From Centrapalus pauciflorus (taxonomy: Eukaryota > Streptophyta > Magnoliopsida > Asterales > Asteraceae), in the NCBI GenBank assembly GCA_020465985.1, contig JAANYP010000373.1, forward strand, positions 62,001 through 126,000: a DNA stretch of 64,000 nucleotides. The letters are read 5' to 3'. The notes under the pieces were generated by a model that did no database searches, had not been told where the DNA came from, and saw nothing but the letters and a program-made list of their open reading frames with translations. Shown piece after piece: positions 32,366-44,354 of this stretch (positions are counted from its first letter, which is position 1; the number at the start of each line of letters is the position of its first letter). A program made the position numbers and the translations under genes.

Positions 32366-33045
32366 CATGACAAGGAGATGGAAAAACAAGAAGCAGCCAA
32401 AGTCTCCCAACAAGTCCAAAGCCAACAAGAACCTCATCAAGCTGGTGTCAGTGATCCTCCTCCTCAAACAAAGGTTGATCAGGTCAAAAGAATATTATTT
32501 GAACAACAGCTTCAATAGGATCTAGAAATTGAAAAGGCCCTGGATCAGTATGACTTCTCCAAACCGCCTATTACTTACTGGTATGCCAAATCAATGGATA
32601 ACATTGATTTGAACTATCATTTTGTAATCAGAAGAGAAGCTGGTCTAGAAGAAGAATATAAGAACCTAGTTCAGATGACACAAAGGTTGACCAGAGATGA
32701 TCTGACAAAAATGCATCACATCGGATATGTTAGTCATTGAAGGTCTAACTCTGTATGGGTTCAAAGAAATGTAAAAGACCTTAGAAGCATTTTTGATCCA
32801 GAGTCTAAAAGAGTGGAAATGGAAGCTGCCAAGGAGATGAAGATTGTACAGATTGATATATATGCCAAATCAATGACGTATAGACTCAAATTTGAGACGG
32901 ATCCAGCAGGTTCTACAATTTTGAGTTCTTTAATCTGCCAAAGGCTTGGCTACTCCAAATAAAATCAATGAAAATTCACTGTGATAAAGAGGAGTTGAAA
33001 AGAGATTTCATAAAGGAAATAAATCAGAAACTTTCACAATTGTAA
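32366..33045 (+). pseudogene. C-terminal part of a family B env-like ORF
   Basis: The translation matches the minus-strand family B protein (38072-38800): KEMEK, then a Gln-rich segment, then DFSKPPITYWYAKSMDN and FVIRREAG, then IFDPES. Stops and shifts at several places (for example TAG near 32517 and TGA near 32738) show decay. The N-terminal part is absent, replaced by the LTR of A1. Confidence 0.8.
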
Positions 33046-33151
33046 GTTTTTGGATGCCTTAGTTTGTAGATAACAGTTTTACTTTGTTTTATTTCCTTAC
33101 TTTGTATAGAAACTTAAAGTCTTGTGTAAAGAGTTTAAGTTAGGGGGAGAT

Positions 33152-33798
33152 TGTTGGGAAATATTCTAAGTATGTCAAGCTGCTAGTTAGATTTCTCAAA
33201 CTGTTAGTAGATTTTCTGTGTAATTACAAAGTTCAAGCTGTTAGTTGAGCAAGTTCGAGCTGCTAGTTCAAAAGTTCAAGCTGCTCAAGTTCAAGCTGCT
33301 CAACAGATAAACTTCAAGCTGCTCAACAGTTTAACAAACAGAAAGTGCTGAAATTCAGGAAGAGATTTATATTTGAAGATTCAAGCATATCTACTACCAG
33401 AGAAATCAGAGTTTCTCAAGGAAACAAATCAGAAGGCTTTATATATAGACAGAATAGGTTTTTCTATTGTAAGTCTGCACATACAAGTTTTGATTCAATT
33501 GTAATTGCTTTCTGATTAAGTTTCTCAAGCCTCTAAGGTTGTAAAACCCTAAGAACAATTTGTGTTCTTCGTCTAATCAAACAAATTAGAGGTGATTGTA
33601 ATCAGTGAGTTGGCAATACAAAAGATTTGATTTTTGATTATAATTATGTGTTATTTGTTCTGAAAGTTTTTCTTAAAACAATTAAGTGTTATTCCGCAAA
33701 CATCTTAATTGGACTTTGATTCAATACAAGGTTATTGGTTTTATCCTCTGATTTATTCAAACCAGTTAATCTTAGGTGGTGATATTTTGATCCTAACA
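33152..33798 (+). repeat. 3' LTR of family B element, plus-strand copy
   Basis: It follows the polypurine tract TTAGGGGGAGAT and starts TGTTGGGAAATATTC, ending ATCCTAACA. It is 647 bp against 649 bp for the minus-strand copies. It is rich in TTCAAGCTGCT motifs (33178-33325) and has TTTATATATAG near 33438 as a TATA candidate. Confidence 0.85.
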
Positions 33799-34640
33799 CA
33801 ACATCCTCCTTAGCAAGAGCCCAAATACACTTTGACAACTTGGCAAGGTAGAAATTCTTTGATGTTTCCAACAGAAGTCTTGCCAAGGAAACAATTGTCA
33901 AAGTTGTTCCCATTTCAAAGAAAGGCAAATAGTGGAAAATCCAGATAACCAGGCTAGGTGCTGAAGGTCCAGAACTGGAAGCATATAAACACATTGATGT
34001 TGCTCAAATGGGGTACAGAGAATGGGTGAAATTGGCAGTTGTCCTGAGTCAGTCTAAGTCTGAAACTGCTCTATCAGGGCATATGTCAAAACTTTAATGG
34101 GAAGAGTTATGAATCTTGGCCTGATTACAAAAGAACAAATCAAGGGTACCTCAGTGGTTGAACCCAAAATTAAGGCCAGGAGAAAGAGGAAGGATACTAA
34201 GCTGGAAGAACTCCTAATAATGATTGATCAAGGAGATCTAGCTGTTGAGATCAATGGAGTAGATCACAGCCTACCCAGAGGAGTGGAACCTGAGGAAGAC
34301 AAGCTAATAGAGGAACCTGAGCTTGGGGTATTTTTTGTAGATCCCCTAACAAAGAAAAAGTGTTTCTAGAGAGCATCCGATTTGCATAAGGTTGGTCTTA
34401 AGCAACTCATAGCTTTTAGACTTGCCAGCTCCTTCAAACAATCTGCAAGATGGAGAGCAGCTATCTAGGAACAACTCAAAGGGTTCCATGAAAGAGGAGA
34501 ACTTCAACATCCTGAATTATTGTTCCTCAGAAATGAAATGGAGGAAATTGAAGAAACAAGAGAGCATTTTAGACAATTGTTCGAAGAAGAACCACAATAG
34601 CTTGGAGGTCCATCTACTGCTGAGTAGATGAAGAATGGAA
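33799..34640 (+). pseudogene. C-terminal part of a family C env-like ORF
   Basis: Reading frames across 33799-34370 match the minus-strand family C protein (52260-51690): ARAQ-HFDNLA, VPISKKGK, DVAQMGYREWVKLAV, PKIKARRKRKD and EEPELGVFF. It has several stops and shifts. The upstream part is missing, replaced by the family B LTR, so the family B element lay inside this ORF. Confidence 0.75.
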
Positions 34641-34984
34641 GCTGTCCATAAGTTGGACAGACTTGCCATTATTTGCTCCCACTATCAACCGTCCAAAACA
34701 TGTTGAAACTGTTCCTTGTACATATGTTGTACTTTATTACATTAGTTGTAATTTTCTTATTACATTAGTTGTAATCCTCTTTAGTACATTAGTTGTAATC
34801 CTCTTTAGTACATTAGTTGTACTCTTGTAAGAACATGTGTTGTTGTAATAAAAATCAGTAAATATAAACTGATCCTTTACTTTACTTCAATGTTGTAATT
34901 TCATTTCAGCAAAGTGTATTGTAAATATATATAGTGATTATTAATGGAATCATCTTAGACTAATTATTGCAAATAGGGGGAGAT
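34641..34984 (+). other. 3' untranslated tract of family C with ACATTAGTTGTA repeats
   Basis: The tract contains four near-tandem copies of (T)ACATTAGTTGTA between 34725 and 34815 and ends in AATAGGGGGAGAT, the polypurine tract. The minus-strand copy at 51103-51460 has the same repeats. Confidence 0.6.
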
Positions 34985-36020
34985 TTTTAGGCACAAAAAG
35001 GCCCCAGTCAAACCTGTTCTACATCTTGGCGAGATTATTAATCAAACATGTTTAATGCACTTGAAGGTATAATATAAGGCCTGTTAATGCCTTATTGAAA
35101 CATGATAAGTGATTTGCAATATTAGTCAAAGTTGTTTACCCTGTTGCATCTGTTCCAACTAAGGCAGATTGTCCAAGCTATACTATTCTGTTGAACAGGC
35201 CGGACATAAACTGTTTACGCTGCTCTATCCTGTTGAGCAACTTGGACAAATTCTAAATGTCCTGTTCTTTGTGAACAGAACCTGTTCTTTGTGAACAGGC
35301 TAAACACCTTATGGAATATGTTTCCATGTCCTCATGTATTGTTTTAGACTACAAGATCAATTACAAAGTCGAAGACAAAGTGGAAAAACAGAAGCTGCAA
35401 AGATTGCCTACGTTGTTTCAGTTACATGAAGACAAAGGGATATCTGAAATGGGTGACAGACATGAAAGGTTCAAAGTTAACATTCTTCTTTTAGTTAAAG
35501 CCTTCTACAACAGAGACAAAAAGGAAATGACAAAGATTCTGCAATGTAAAGACAATTCTGCTTTGTCAGAACGTGCAAAAAAGTTGTTTTGTCTTTTTAG
35601 AAAGACATCCCACTATCTCTGTGTCCAATGAGGAAGCTTCATTGAGATTCTCAGTGAGAGTATAAAAGAAAGCTTCTAAGTAATGTGAGATAACCAAGAG
35701 AGTGTGATATTCAGAACGTGCAAAGAAGTGTGTTTTCATGCATGCAAGTCTGCTTGAATAAAACTGTAAGGTGTGTCCAAGCTGTTTTTATTCAAGTTGT
35801 CCATCTGTCTGTCTTGTAAATAGTGAGTTCATCTTAGTCAGTGTATTCTGTCATCTCAGCGTGAAGGATTTCGCAGTTCAGGATTGTTCGTAATTAACAA
35901 TTGTTAATAATATACACAAATATTGAGAAAAGTCTGTTGAATTTTAAATAGTTGTATTCACACCCCCCATCCCCTCTACAGCTTAGAACAACATACTAGG
36001 AAAACCTTTTGGGATCTACA
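34985..36020 (+). repeat. LTR of family C, plus-strand copy
   Basis: The copy starts TTTTAGGCAC, where the minus-strand copy has TGTTAGGCAC, so the terminal TG is mutated. It ends GGGATCTACA. TATAAAAG at 35661 is the TATA box. Two 20-bp tandem units with CCTGTTC and GAACAGG arms lie at 35261-35299. The right end abuts the left inverted repeat of a Mutator-like element. Confidence 0.75.
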
Positions 36021-37078
36021 AACAAGTTTTGACATTTTCATCATTAATAGTAACATTATTTATTTTTTATCATTTACAGTAACAACTTTTTATTTTTCTA
36101 TCAATAATAAACTTGTTTAGCAGCTCACCAACAACTTTTCAGTTATCAAAAATAGTAACAACTTTTCATATTTTTATCAATAACAGTAACACATCAAATT
36201 AAACCAAACTTTTTTTACTTTTTAAGTTTTTCTAAGATTTCATAAACAACAAAATAAACTCAATTTATGTTTCAAATTATTTAATTGCATTACTACTATA
36301 TTTAGTGACTATTTTTTAATTTCATTAATTTTTTTCGTTGTTAAAAACACAAAAATAAATGAGTTGCAATTATTTTGTATGAAAAACCAAAGTGATTTAT
36401 AGCTTTTTTTAAAAAAAAATCTAAAACATGATTGGGTCGTAGTTTTTCATTCAGGAAAGCTAAAAGTTAGATGGTTTGTAATCAATTTCGTTTGAAATTT
36501 ACTAAATAGCGGATTTAGTCATTTTTAATTTTTTTCTATGAATGGAAAAACCATGACTCATTATGGTTTATAGTTTTATGATTTGTTTTTTAAATAAAAA
36601 CTATGACCCATTTAGCTTGGAAAAAAACTAAAAATGGAACGATTTGGTATTATTTTATTCGGAAAAACTAAGAAAATGATGGTTAGTAGTTTTTTAGTTA
36701 GAAAAAGTGAAAATTGAAATGATTGATAGTATTTTTTTTATTCATATTATTTATAATGGTGAATAAATAATCGAATATTATCCATCCGTAAATATTTGGA
36801 ATATAAATTTTGTTTATTTTGGTGTTTATGAAATATTAGAAAACTTAATAAAATAAAAAATGTTTTAATTTGATATGTTACTATCATTGATAAAAATATG
36901 AAAAGATGTTATTTTTTATAACTGAAAAGTTGGTGACCTGCTAAACAGGTTTGTAGGTCACTCATTACTATTATTGATTGAAAAATAAAAAGTTGTTACT
37001 ATTAATGATGAAAAATAAATAATGTTACTATCAATGATAAAAATGTCAAAACTTGTTACTATTTTTGGTCATTTTCCC
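36021..37078. mobile_element. Mutator-like non-autonomous element with ~190-bp terminal inverted repeats
   Basis: The left repeat (36021-36208) is the inverted, diverged copy of the right repeat (36862-37057 and outward). The right terminus read inward is GGGAAAATGACCAAAAATAG, a typical Mutator-like end, at 37078. The matching left terminus (about 22 bp) is missing because the family C LTR is inserted there. Each arm is made of several sub-repeats of a TTTTTATCAtTgATAGTAACA-like unit. The interior is AT-rich without a transposase. Confidence 0.7.
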
Positions 37079-37317
37079 AGAATAAAACAAATACATATAA
37101 AAATATAATAAAAGTATTAATGTTATTAATCAAATGAAACAAAAAAAAAAAACAAATACAATGAAACATTTCGAATAATTTTAATCTCATTTCGCATACT
37201 TTTATACTTTATATTTTGTATTTTTTATGGAATAATATACCCTTTTTTTGAACGAAAACATTTCGAATTAAATTGGTTTATCATTTTTCGTTTCGTTAAA
37301 TTGGAAATCGGAATTAT
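37079..37317. other. AT-rich flank, target of the family B insertion
   Basis: I see only AT-rich sequence with an A-run near 37140. The last five bases (ATTAT) are the left target duplication of the family B element. Confidence 0.6.
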
Positions 37318-37966
37318 TGTCAAGATCAAAATCACTACCTAAGATTAACTGGTTTGAATTAATCAGAGTATAAACCAATAACCTTGTATTGAATCAAAGA
37401 CCAATTAAGAAGTTTGCGGAATAACACTTAACTGTTTTAAGAAAAGCTTTCAAAACAAATAATCACATAAACACAATCAATAATTAAAAGTCACTTGTAT
37501 TGCCAAACTCAATGATTACAATCACCTCTAATTTGTTTGATTAGACGAAGAACACAGATTGTTCTTAGGGTTTTACAACCTTAGAGGCTTATGAAAACTT
37601 AATCAGAAAAGCAATTACAATTTAAAAATAAACTTGTACGTGCAGCCCTATACAATAGAAAAACCTATTCTATGTATATATAATGTCTTCTGATTTGTTT
37701 CCTTGAGAAACTCTGATTTCTATGATAGTAGATATGCTTGAATCTTCGAATATATCTTTTCCTGAATATCAGCATTTTCTGTTTGTTGAGCAGCTTGAAG
37801 TTTATCTGTTGAGCAGCTTGAGTTTGAACACTGGCAGCTTGAACTTTAGAACTAGCAGCTCGAACTTCTTCAACTAACAGCTTGAATTTTGTACTTACAC
37901 ATAAAATCTACTAACAGTTTGAGAAATCTAACTAACAGCTTGACATACTTAGAATATTTCCCAACA
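37318..37966 (-). repeat. 3' LTR of the family B element
   Basis: On the minus strand it starts TGTTGGGAAATATTC after the tract TTAGGGGGAGAT and ends ATCTTGACA. It is very similar to the 5' LTR at 45617, with a handful of substitutions visible. TTCAAGCTGCT-type motifs cluster in U3, and TATATATA lies near 37675. Confidence 0.9.
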
Positions 37967-38071
37967 ATCTCCCCCTAACTTAAATTATTTACACAAGACT
38001 TTAAGTTTCTATACAAATAAGGAAATAAAACAAAGTAAAACTGTTATCTACAAACTAAGGCATCCAAAAAC

Positions 38072-40632
38072 TTACAATTGTGAAAGTTTCTGATTGACTG
38101 CCTTCAAAAATTCTCTTTTCAATTCTTCTCTGTCACAATATATCTTCACTGAGCTCATTTGTACCAACCATGCCCTTGGAAGATCAAAGAATTCAAAATT
38201 GAAGAACATGCTGGATCCATTTGTAAATTTGAGTCTGTATGTCTTTGATTTCACATACAGATCCACATTTGCAATCTTCATCTCCTTGGCATCTTCTATA
38301 TCTTTTTTCATTGACTCTGGATCAAAAATGCTTTTCAAATCTTTTTTAGCCTGCTTGACCTGAGGTAGTGAAGATCTAACTTGACTCGCAGATCCAACAT
38401 GATGCATTCTAGTAAGTTCATCCCTGGTCATCCCTTGACTATGTGTATTATACTCTCGTACTCTTCCTCAGGACCAGCTTCTCTTCTGATTACAAAATGA
38501 TATTTTAAATCAATGTTATCCATTGACTTAGCATACCAGTATGTAATAGGCGGTTTTGAGAAGTCATGCTGGTCGAGGGTCGTTTCAATCTCCATCACCT
38601 TTTGGAGTTGATGCTCAAATAATACCTTTTTCACCTGATCAAGCTTTGCTTGTGAAATGGCTTCTGGTTGAGGATTAGTAGCAGCAGCTTGAGCAGGAGG
38701 AGAAGGATCACTGACACCAGCTTGACTTGGTTCCTGTTGGCTTTGGACTTGATGATAGACCTTGGCTATTTTTCGTTTTTCCATCTCCTTATCATGAATC
38801 TCTTGCAGCCTCTCTGTAGTCATAGACTGAGCCATCTTCTTTGGAATTCCAACTGAATAGGCATAATTGATCAAAAACCTTCTGTGTTCTGCCTTTGAAT
38901 GCCTAGTTGGCATTTTCCTTTTCTTCTCATTCTGTTTAACCACAAACCCTCTTAGGTAATCACCTAAGGTTTCATCATCTTGCATTGGAGCATGGGTTTG
39001 TTGGTCCAGAAGTTCATCCTGTTCTTCTGCTAACTGTCTGTCAAATTCAGCATCATGAGCAACCTGGGCATCTCTAGATGAAAATTTGTGCTTTGGAGAT
39101 TCTATGAGAATGCCCTTGCCCATATCCTTGGTAGCAGAAGTTGTAGCTTGGACTATACTGACAGGAGCTTAACTGCCTTCTCGGATAACAACTCCTGATG
39201 TTATTATGGGAGCAACTTTAGGTTCTAGGCTTACAGCTTGAGTAGCTGTTGAGACTGTTAGCCTAGAATCTTGGACTGTTGGAGTAGGAGTTGGAGCTAC
39301 TTGGACTGAACTAGGGATCTCCTGATTCTCCCCTTATTTGGATGCATTGGTTTGGGCAGGAGGACCTACAACCTTTGCCATTAGGGTTCGAAGCATCTTC
39401 TCAAGTTGAATGATTTTATTTCCACAGAGGGTGAACCCCTTATGAAAATAATCCATTCTCTGATTTTGAGCTGCGACTGTCTGTTGAAGTGCTCTGATTT
39501 GTGCCCCCTGTGCAGCAATAATGAACTGATAATATTCCAATACTACCACAACAGGTTTCAGCTGAGGATCCATTAAAAGCATAAGTTGCAGACTAGCCTC
39601 AAGATCAGCAAAAGAGTGTGGTGTTTGTGATCTATCACTGGTAGGTATTCCAGAAGTAGAAACCTCTGGGCCCCTCTGTTCTTGGTTCTGGGGACTTCCA
39701 GAAGGTGCTTGCACACCCACTGTTGCCATGGGAGTGGTCTTAATGATGTTGACACTGTCCTGTGCCTCTTGTGCAGAAACAGCAGTAGTGTCAGCCACAG
39801 AACCCATATGGACATCCTCTGTTGGGATGGCCACCTCCAAATTGAGGATGAGAGTGTCCTCAGTGGGTGCCCTTTGGATATTCTGTGCAGGAGTGTCCTC
39901 CTGCACAGGGACATTTGGCTCTTGTATTTGGGCTGAGGAGGAAGGAGCTCCTGAAACCCTTTTTCTTTTGTATAGTATAGGTGGGGATGTGGGTTTGATA
40001 GAAGGATCAGATGGAGTATTTGTATCATGAGGAGAGGGTTGGGGTCCTGGGGGTGAAGCAGTGATGTTAGGCTGAACCTGCTCAGGACCCTCTCATCTGG
40101 TTAGTGGATTGATGCCCATCATTGCAGAAGGCAATGAGACATCTACACTCAGAAAATTGGCACTTGATATTAAAAGACGTTTTATAGTTGGTAAAGAGTG
40201 CCTATGGGAAACATGAATCCTTTTATGTACATTGAAATTACTACAAGTTCTTGCAATAATTTCAACCAAAAATCTAGGATACATCAAAAGTTTCCCATGC
40301 TTTAGGGCATGATGCCTTAACATACCCTGAAAAATCATATTGGAAAAATTGAACTGTTTGCCTGTAGATAAACACACTAAGGCAGTGGCTATGTTTGAAA
40401 AAAATTCTGACCAACCAGTTCTTTTAGGGCTTATACATTGCTGGATAATATGTACAAGATATTTCCACTTAGGGGCAAAATGAGTTTTAAAGAAAGTATA
40501 AGAATCAGTAGGGCCCCAATACCCTATACCGAAAAGGCCTTCATGTAAGGCAGTAAGAGAAAGATCGGTTATACCTGTGGCATCTTGAAGATGCAAGTGT
40601 TGGCGTATGAGGTCCTCAGTGATGGTGATAGT
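38072..40632 (-). pseudogene. Family B env-like ORF, N-terminus deleted
   Basis: The segment starts inside the N-terminal domain at 40632, fused to reverse transcriptase upstream, with KWKYLVHII, SPKRTGW and LLMYPRFLVEII motifs that align to the A1 protein. A stop lies at 40093. The middle part (39906-39334) is Pro/Gln/Thr-rich with a coiled-coil-like RALQQTVAAQNQRMD stretch; the next part has KRKMPTRHSK and the C-terminal YWYAKSMDN and IFDPES region. In-frame stops occur near 39336, 39170 and 38428. It ends at 38072. The function is unknown. Confidence 0.8.
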
Positions 40633-41728
40633 GGTTCCATAGAGGGCTTTGTCTAATTTGTAGACTCTGTCTGGATACTTGTAGTCCTCAAATCCAGGAG
40701 GTTGACACACATAGACCTCTTCTTCAATTGTGCCATACAGGAAAGCAGACTTCACATCCATTTGATACACTTTAAACCCTTTGAAACTTGCATAGGCTAG
40801 GAATAGTCTGATGGCTTCAATTCTTGCAACTAGAGCAAAGACATCATCATAATCTATTCCGTCTTCTTGAGTGTATCCCTGTGCTACTAATTTGGCTTTG
40901 TTCTTGATGACTATCTCTCTCATCCTTCTTGTTTCTGAAAACCCATCTTGTACTAATTGCTCTCTTTCCTTTAGGAAGATCCACTAGAGTCCATACATTC
41001 TGAATCTTGAATTGCAGAAGTTCTTCCTGCATTGCTTCAATCCAAGATGGATCTTTCAAAGCCTCTGATGCCTTTTTAGGTTCTAACTGTGACATGAAAC
41101 AGGCATGTTCAAAGGCAGCTAGACTGAATTCTGGCACTACTGATTTAGCATCAGTAGACTCTTTGTGAACCATTGTCCTTGTCTGCACAGGAGTGCGTGG
41201 ATCACCCATTATCTGATTGAAAGTATCATACTTGTGAACTCTGAGTGTTGGCTCTCTGTCTGTCTGAAAAGAAGTTCCTAGATTTGTATCATCTCCATCA
41301 GAACCACTTGATAGTTTAGCTTCAGGAACAGCTTGACTAGAATCTGGGACTGTTTCCCTTTGTGATGGAGCTGTTCCCTCAGGACTTGGAATTTGCACTT
41401 CATAGTTTGGATTTGAATCATGTTGAGCATCCAGTACCCCTGGTGGGTCAAAAGATAGGAGTGGTATAGCTATATACTCATCCCATTGACCAGAATCTTC
41501 AACAGTCTGAAACTTTGTGCCAACGGCTTGAAGATTTGTGCTATCAGCATGAGAATTTGCGTTGGCAGCTTCAACCCTGTTTTCATTAGTTTCTGCAGTA
41601 TACTCAACAAAGCTCAGAGAATTGGTTAAAGAGTCTAAATCAAACAACCAATCAGGACCAGTGCCTTTGACATTTGCAGTGTTTTCATTATATTCAACAT
41701 TGGCACTTTCTTCAATGGTTTTAGACAC
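40633..41728 (-). pseudogene. Family B reverse transcriptase, truncated before the catalytic YVDD
   Basis: From 41728 the linker (WLFDLDSL) leads to reverse transcriptase at SWIEAMQEEL, STRWVFRNKKD, then a frame change near 40920, KAKLVAQGY, YQMDVKSAFLYG and ends at DKALYG. The sequence then continues in frame into env-like protein. The palm segment with YVDD, the connection and RNase H are absent. Microhomology at the GGA codon may have produced the joint. Confidence 0.85.
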
Positions 41729-42869
41729 ACTATTATATACTCTATAGGCTTTGCTTTGAGTGGAGTATTAAGGGGACTCTATGATGGAATAACTCATATG
41801 GAGTTTTCCCTTGGAATTGAACAACCTAAACCCTATTCAGAACATAACAAGCTGTATTGACTGCTTCTGCCCAAAAGGTCATTGGCAGTTTGGAATCAGC
41901 TAGCATGGTTCTAGCAGCCTCAATTAAAGTTCTGTTCTTTCTTTCAGCTACACCATTTTACTGTGGTGTTCTTGGTGCACTATATTTAGACTCACAGAAA
42001 CTGTTTAGCATATGGTTTATAAACTCAGTCCCATTGTCTGATCTAATCACCTTAACTTTTAAGTTGGATTGGTTTTCTATCATAAGAAAAAATGATTTAA
42101 CTAGCTTAGCAGTTTCATCTTTAGTCCTAAGAAAGTATACCCATGTGAATCTGGTGAAATCATCAACAATGATTAAACAGTAAGCTCTTTTATTCAAACT
42201 CAAAACAGATGTTGGACCAAAGAGATCCATATGAATAAGATGAAGAGCAGATGAGATTGAATTTACTTCCTTGGCCTTATGAGAAGTTTTGTGTTGCTTG
42301 CCTTTAAGGCATGCTACACAATGATCATCACATATGAACTCCTTTTGTGGTAAACCTCTTACCAAATTCTTTTTGACCAGAACATTCATAGATTTGAAGT
42401 TCATGTGACACATCCTTCTGTGCCAAAGAGCAGACTCATTAGATGATGCTTTGGATATCAAACAGCTTAAAGTACTTGATTTGGATAGAAGATCTGTGTC
42501 CAAACAGTAGACATCGTCCTTTCTTGGTGTTCTAAGTAAAACAAGATTTTCAGGTATTTTAAAATCTTTTAAAAGAACAATGCACTCAGAATCTGTAAAT
42601 ACAACAATATTTTGTTCATCACAGATTTGAGATACACTTAATAAATTGTACTTCAGCTGTTCAACATATAAAACATCATTGAGAAGCATATTGCATGCTT
42701 TAACAGTACCTTTACCTGTGACCTTACCTCCCTTGGAATTTCCTCCAAATGCAACAAACCCTCCTTCAAAGCCTTTGAAATTTGACAAGCATTCAGAATT
42801 CCCTGTCATGTGCCTAGAGCATCCACTGTCCAAATGCCACCTTGTTTTGTGTTGTGACCTGTGGGTGCC
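41729..42869 (-). pseudogene. Family B protease and integrase
   Basis: Coding resumes at 42869 after the candidate acceptor. The protease site LDSGCSRHMTG, the integrase HHCC finger (LWHRRMCHMNFKSM, CVACLKGKQH), HMDLFGP, and SDNGTEF are present. The third catalytic region NGVAERKNRT is preceded by a TAA near 41960. Frames are lost further down and part of the integrase C-terminus is missing before the WLFD motif. No ATG lies between the gag stop and the protease site. Confidence 0.85.
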
Positions 42870-44354
42870 CTGCACAAATAAAAGCTTAGTTAGTAGTGGA
42901 GTAAACCCAAACCAAATTGGTTTTGGGTTGTCCTTGTGCATTGACATAACTAAACACTGTTTGCGATTTTTTATACTTAGTGAGATCCACTAGTGGATTT
43001 TGTGAAGAGTATTTAGTTATGACATGAGGTATCCAGGTGTTCTTTCCAATTTTTGCATTAACAGTCTCAAATAATCCAAAACCAGTTTCAGTTTTAAGCC
43101 TAGCAGTTTGAATTGAGTGTTTAGTGCTAACAGTTTCACAATTTGCACTAACAGTTTCAACTTTAGGCCTGGCAGTTTCAACATTTGTATCAACAATTTC
43201 ATCTGATTTTTTGCCTTTAACACACCATATTTGCTTAAAATTTGATTTGGGTTTTGCCAAAACTTGTTTTTGGTGTGTGGACTGTTTTTTATTGACTTTT
43301 GAGAACCTGTGATCAACTGTTTTCTTTGGAACTGGTGCAACTGGTGGTTTGACCTTAAGATTTTATGTGTTTTTAACAAATGCCTGTTTCTGAACCACAG
43401 TCTGTTTTGCAACAGATGGTTTGTACAAGCAATGTCTGGCCAAATGGTTTTTCCTACCACAATGGAAACATCTTTTGACTGTTTTGATTTGAGAACCAGT
43501 TTTATCAGATCATAACTTGTTCTTGTTCCTTTGATTTCCCCTTACCTGCTGTTGTTTGGGAAACTTTTGGACACCATGCTTTTGGCATGTGTAGATTGGA
43601 ACAGTCTTACCCCTTTTATTGCCTTTTGAGGAAGATGCAGTGTTACAGTTAGAAGGTACAAAAATATGGGGAGCAGTATGGCATACACTCATCTTCTCTT
43701 TTCCTTTCTTACTGGGGTTTGGGGCTGCTATAGGTGTACTCATTGTTTTGTGTTCTTTCTCAACTTCTTTGCACTCACACTCTTCATTTTGAATCAAATC
43801 TTCTTTAGATTCAGGACTATTTTTAAGGACAGGGTCTACAGTGATCATAGACTCATCTAATGGTTCATTAACAAGCCTATCAGCAACTTCACTCATTGGA
43901 TGAATGTATTTGTTATTGTATGGAGGTGGAGTGGCTCTGTATCCTATACCTTCTTTGGGATTAAGCTGAGATTTGACCCTATCTTTAAATTGAACTTCCA
44001 TTAGGTGTTCCAGCTTTTGATTTGCCAATTTGAAATTTCCTAGATCTATGTTGACAGATTCTATTTTCTTGTTAGCTTCTAAACCTTCTGTTCAGCCTCA
44101 TCTAATTTTTTATTTAGGGACTCTATTTTCTTATACAGCTCCTTTTGCTACCATTCATGATATGTTCTATCATGTCCCATTTGAATCTCATTATCCTTGT
44201 AGTCATTGATCTGTTTTTCAAGATCTTCTATGGCCTGCATGTACTCATGTCTCCTTTCTTCCATCTTAGCTAGAGTTTTGCACATGCTCTCATTATGATC
44301 TCTGTACTTTTTAACCATATTTTTGCATGTTTGAGAGCAGAGTTTAGCATTTAC
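42870..44354 (-). other. Candidate phase-0 intron joining gag core to pol in family B
   Basis: On the minus strand the donor TCTGAG|GTAAAT stands at 44355/44354, between codons of gag. The acceptor TTTTATTTGTGCAG|GGC ends at 42870, between codons of pol. A perfect TACTAAC branch consensus at 42895-42889 lies 20 nt before the acceptor and overlaps the AAC-TAA end of gag. The intron would be 1485 bp and would remove the coiled coil, the PPPYNNKY motif and the second zinc knuckle, as in A1. Confidence 0.5.

Noticed and set aside
38094..39123. Plus-strand ORFs opposite the family B env-like gene
   Set aside because: They are antisense shadows of the minus-strand coding region with no domain of their own.
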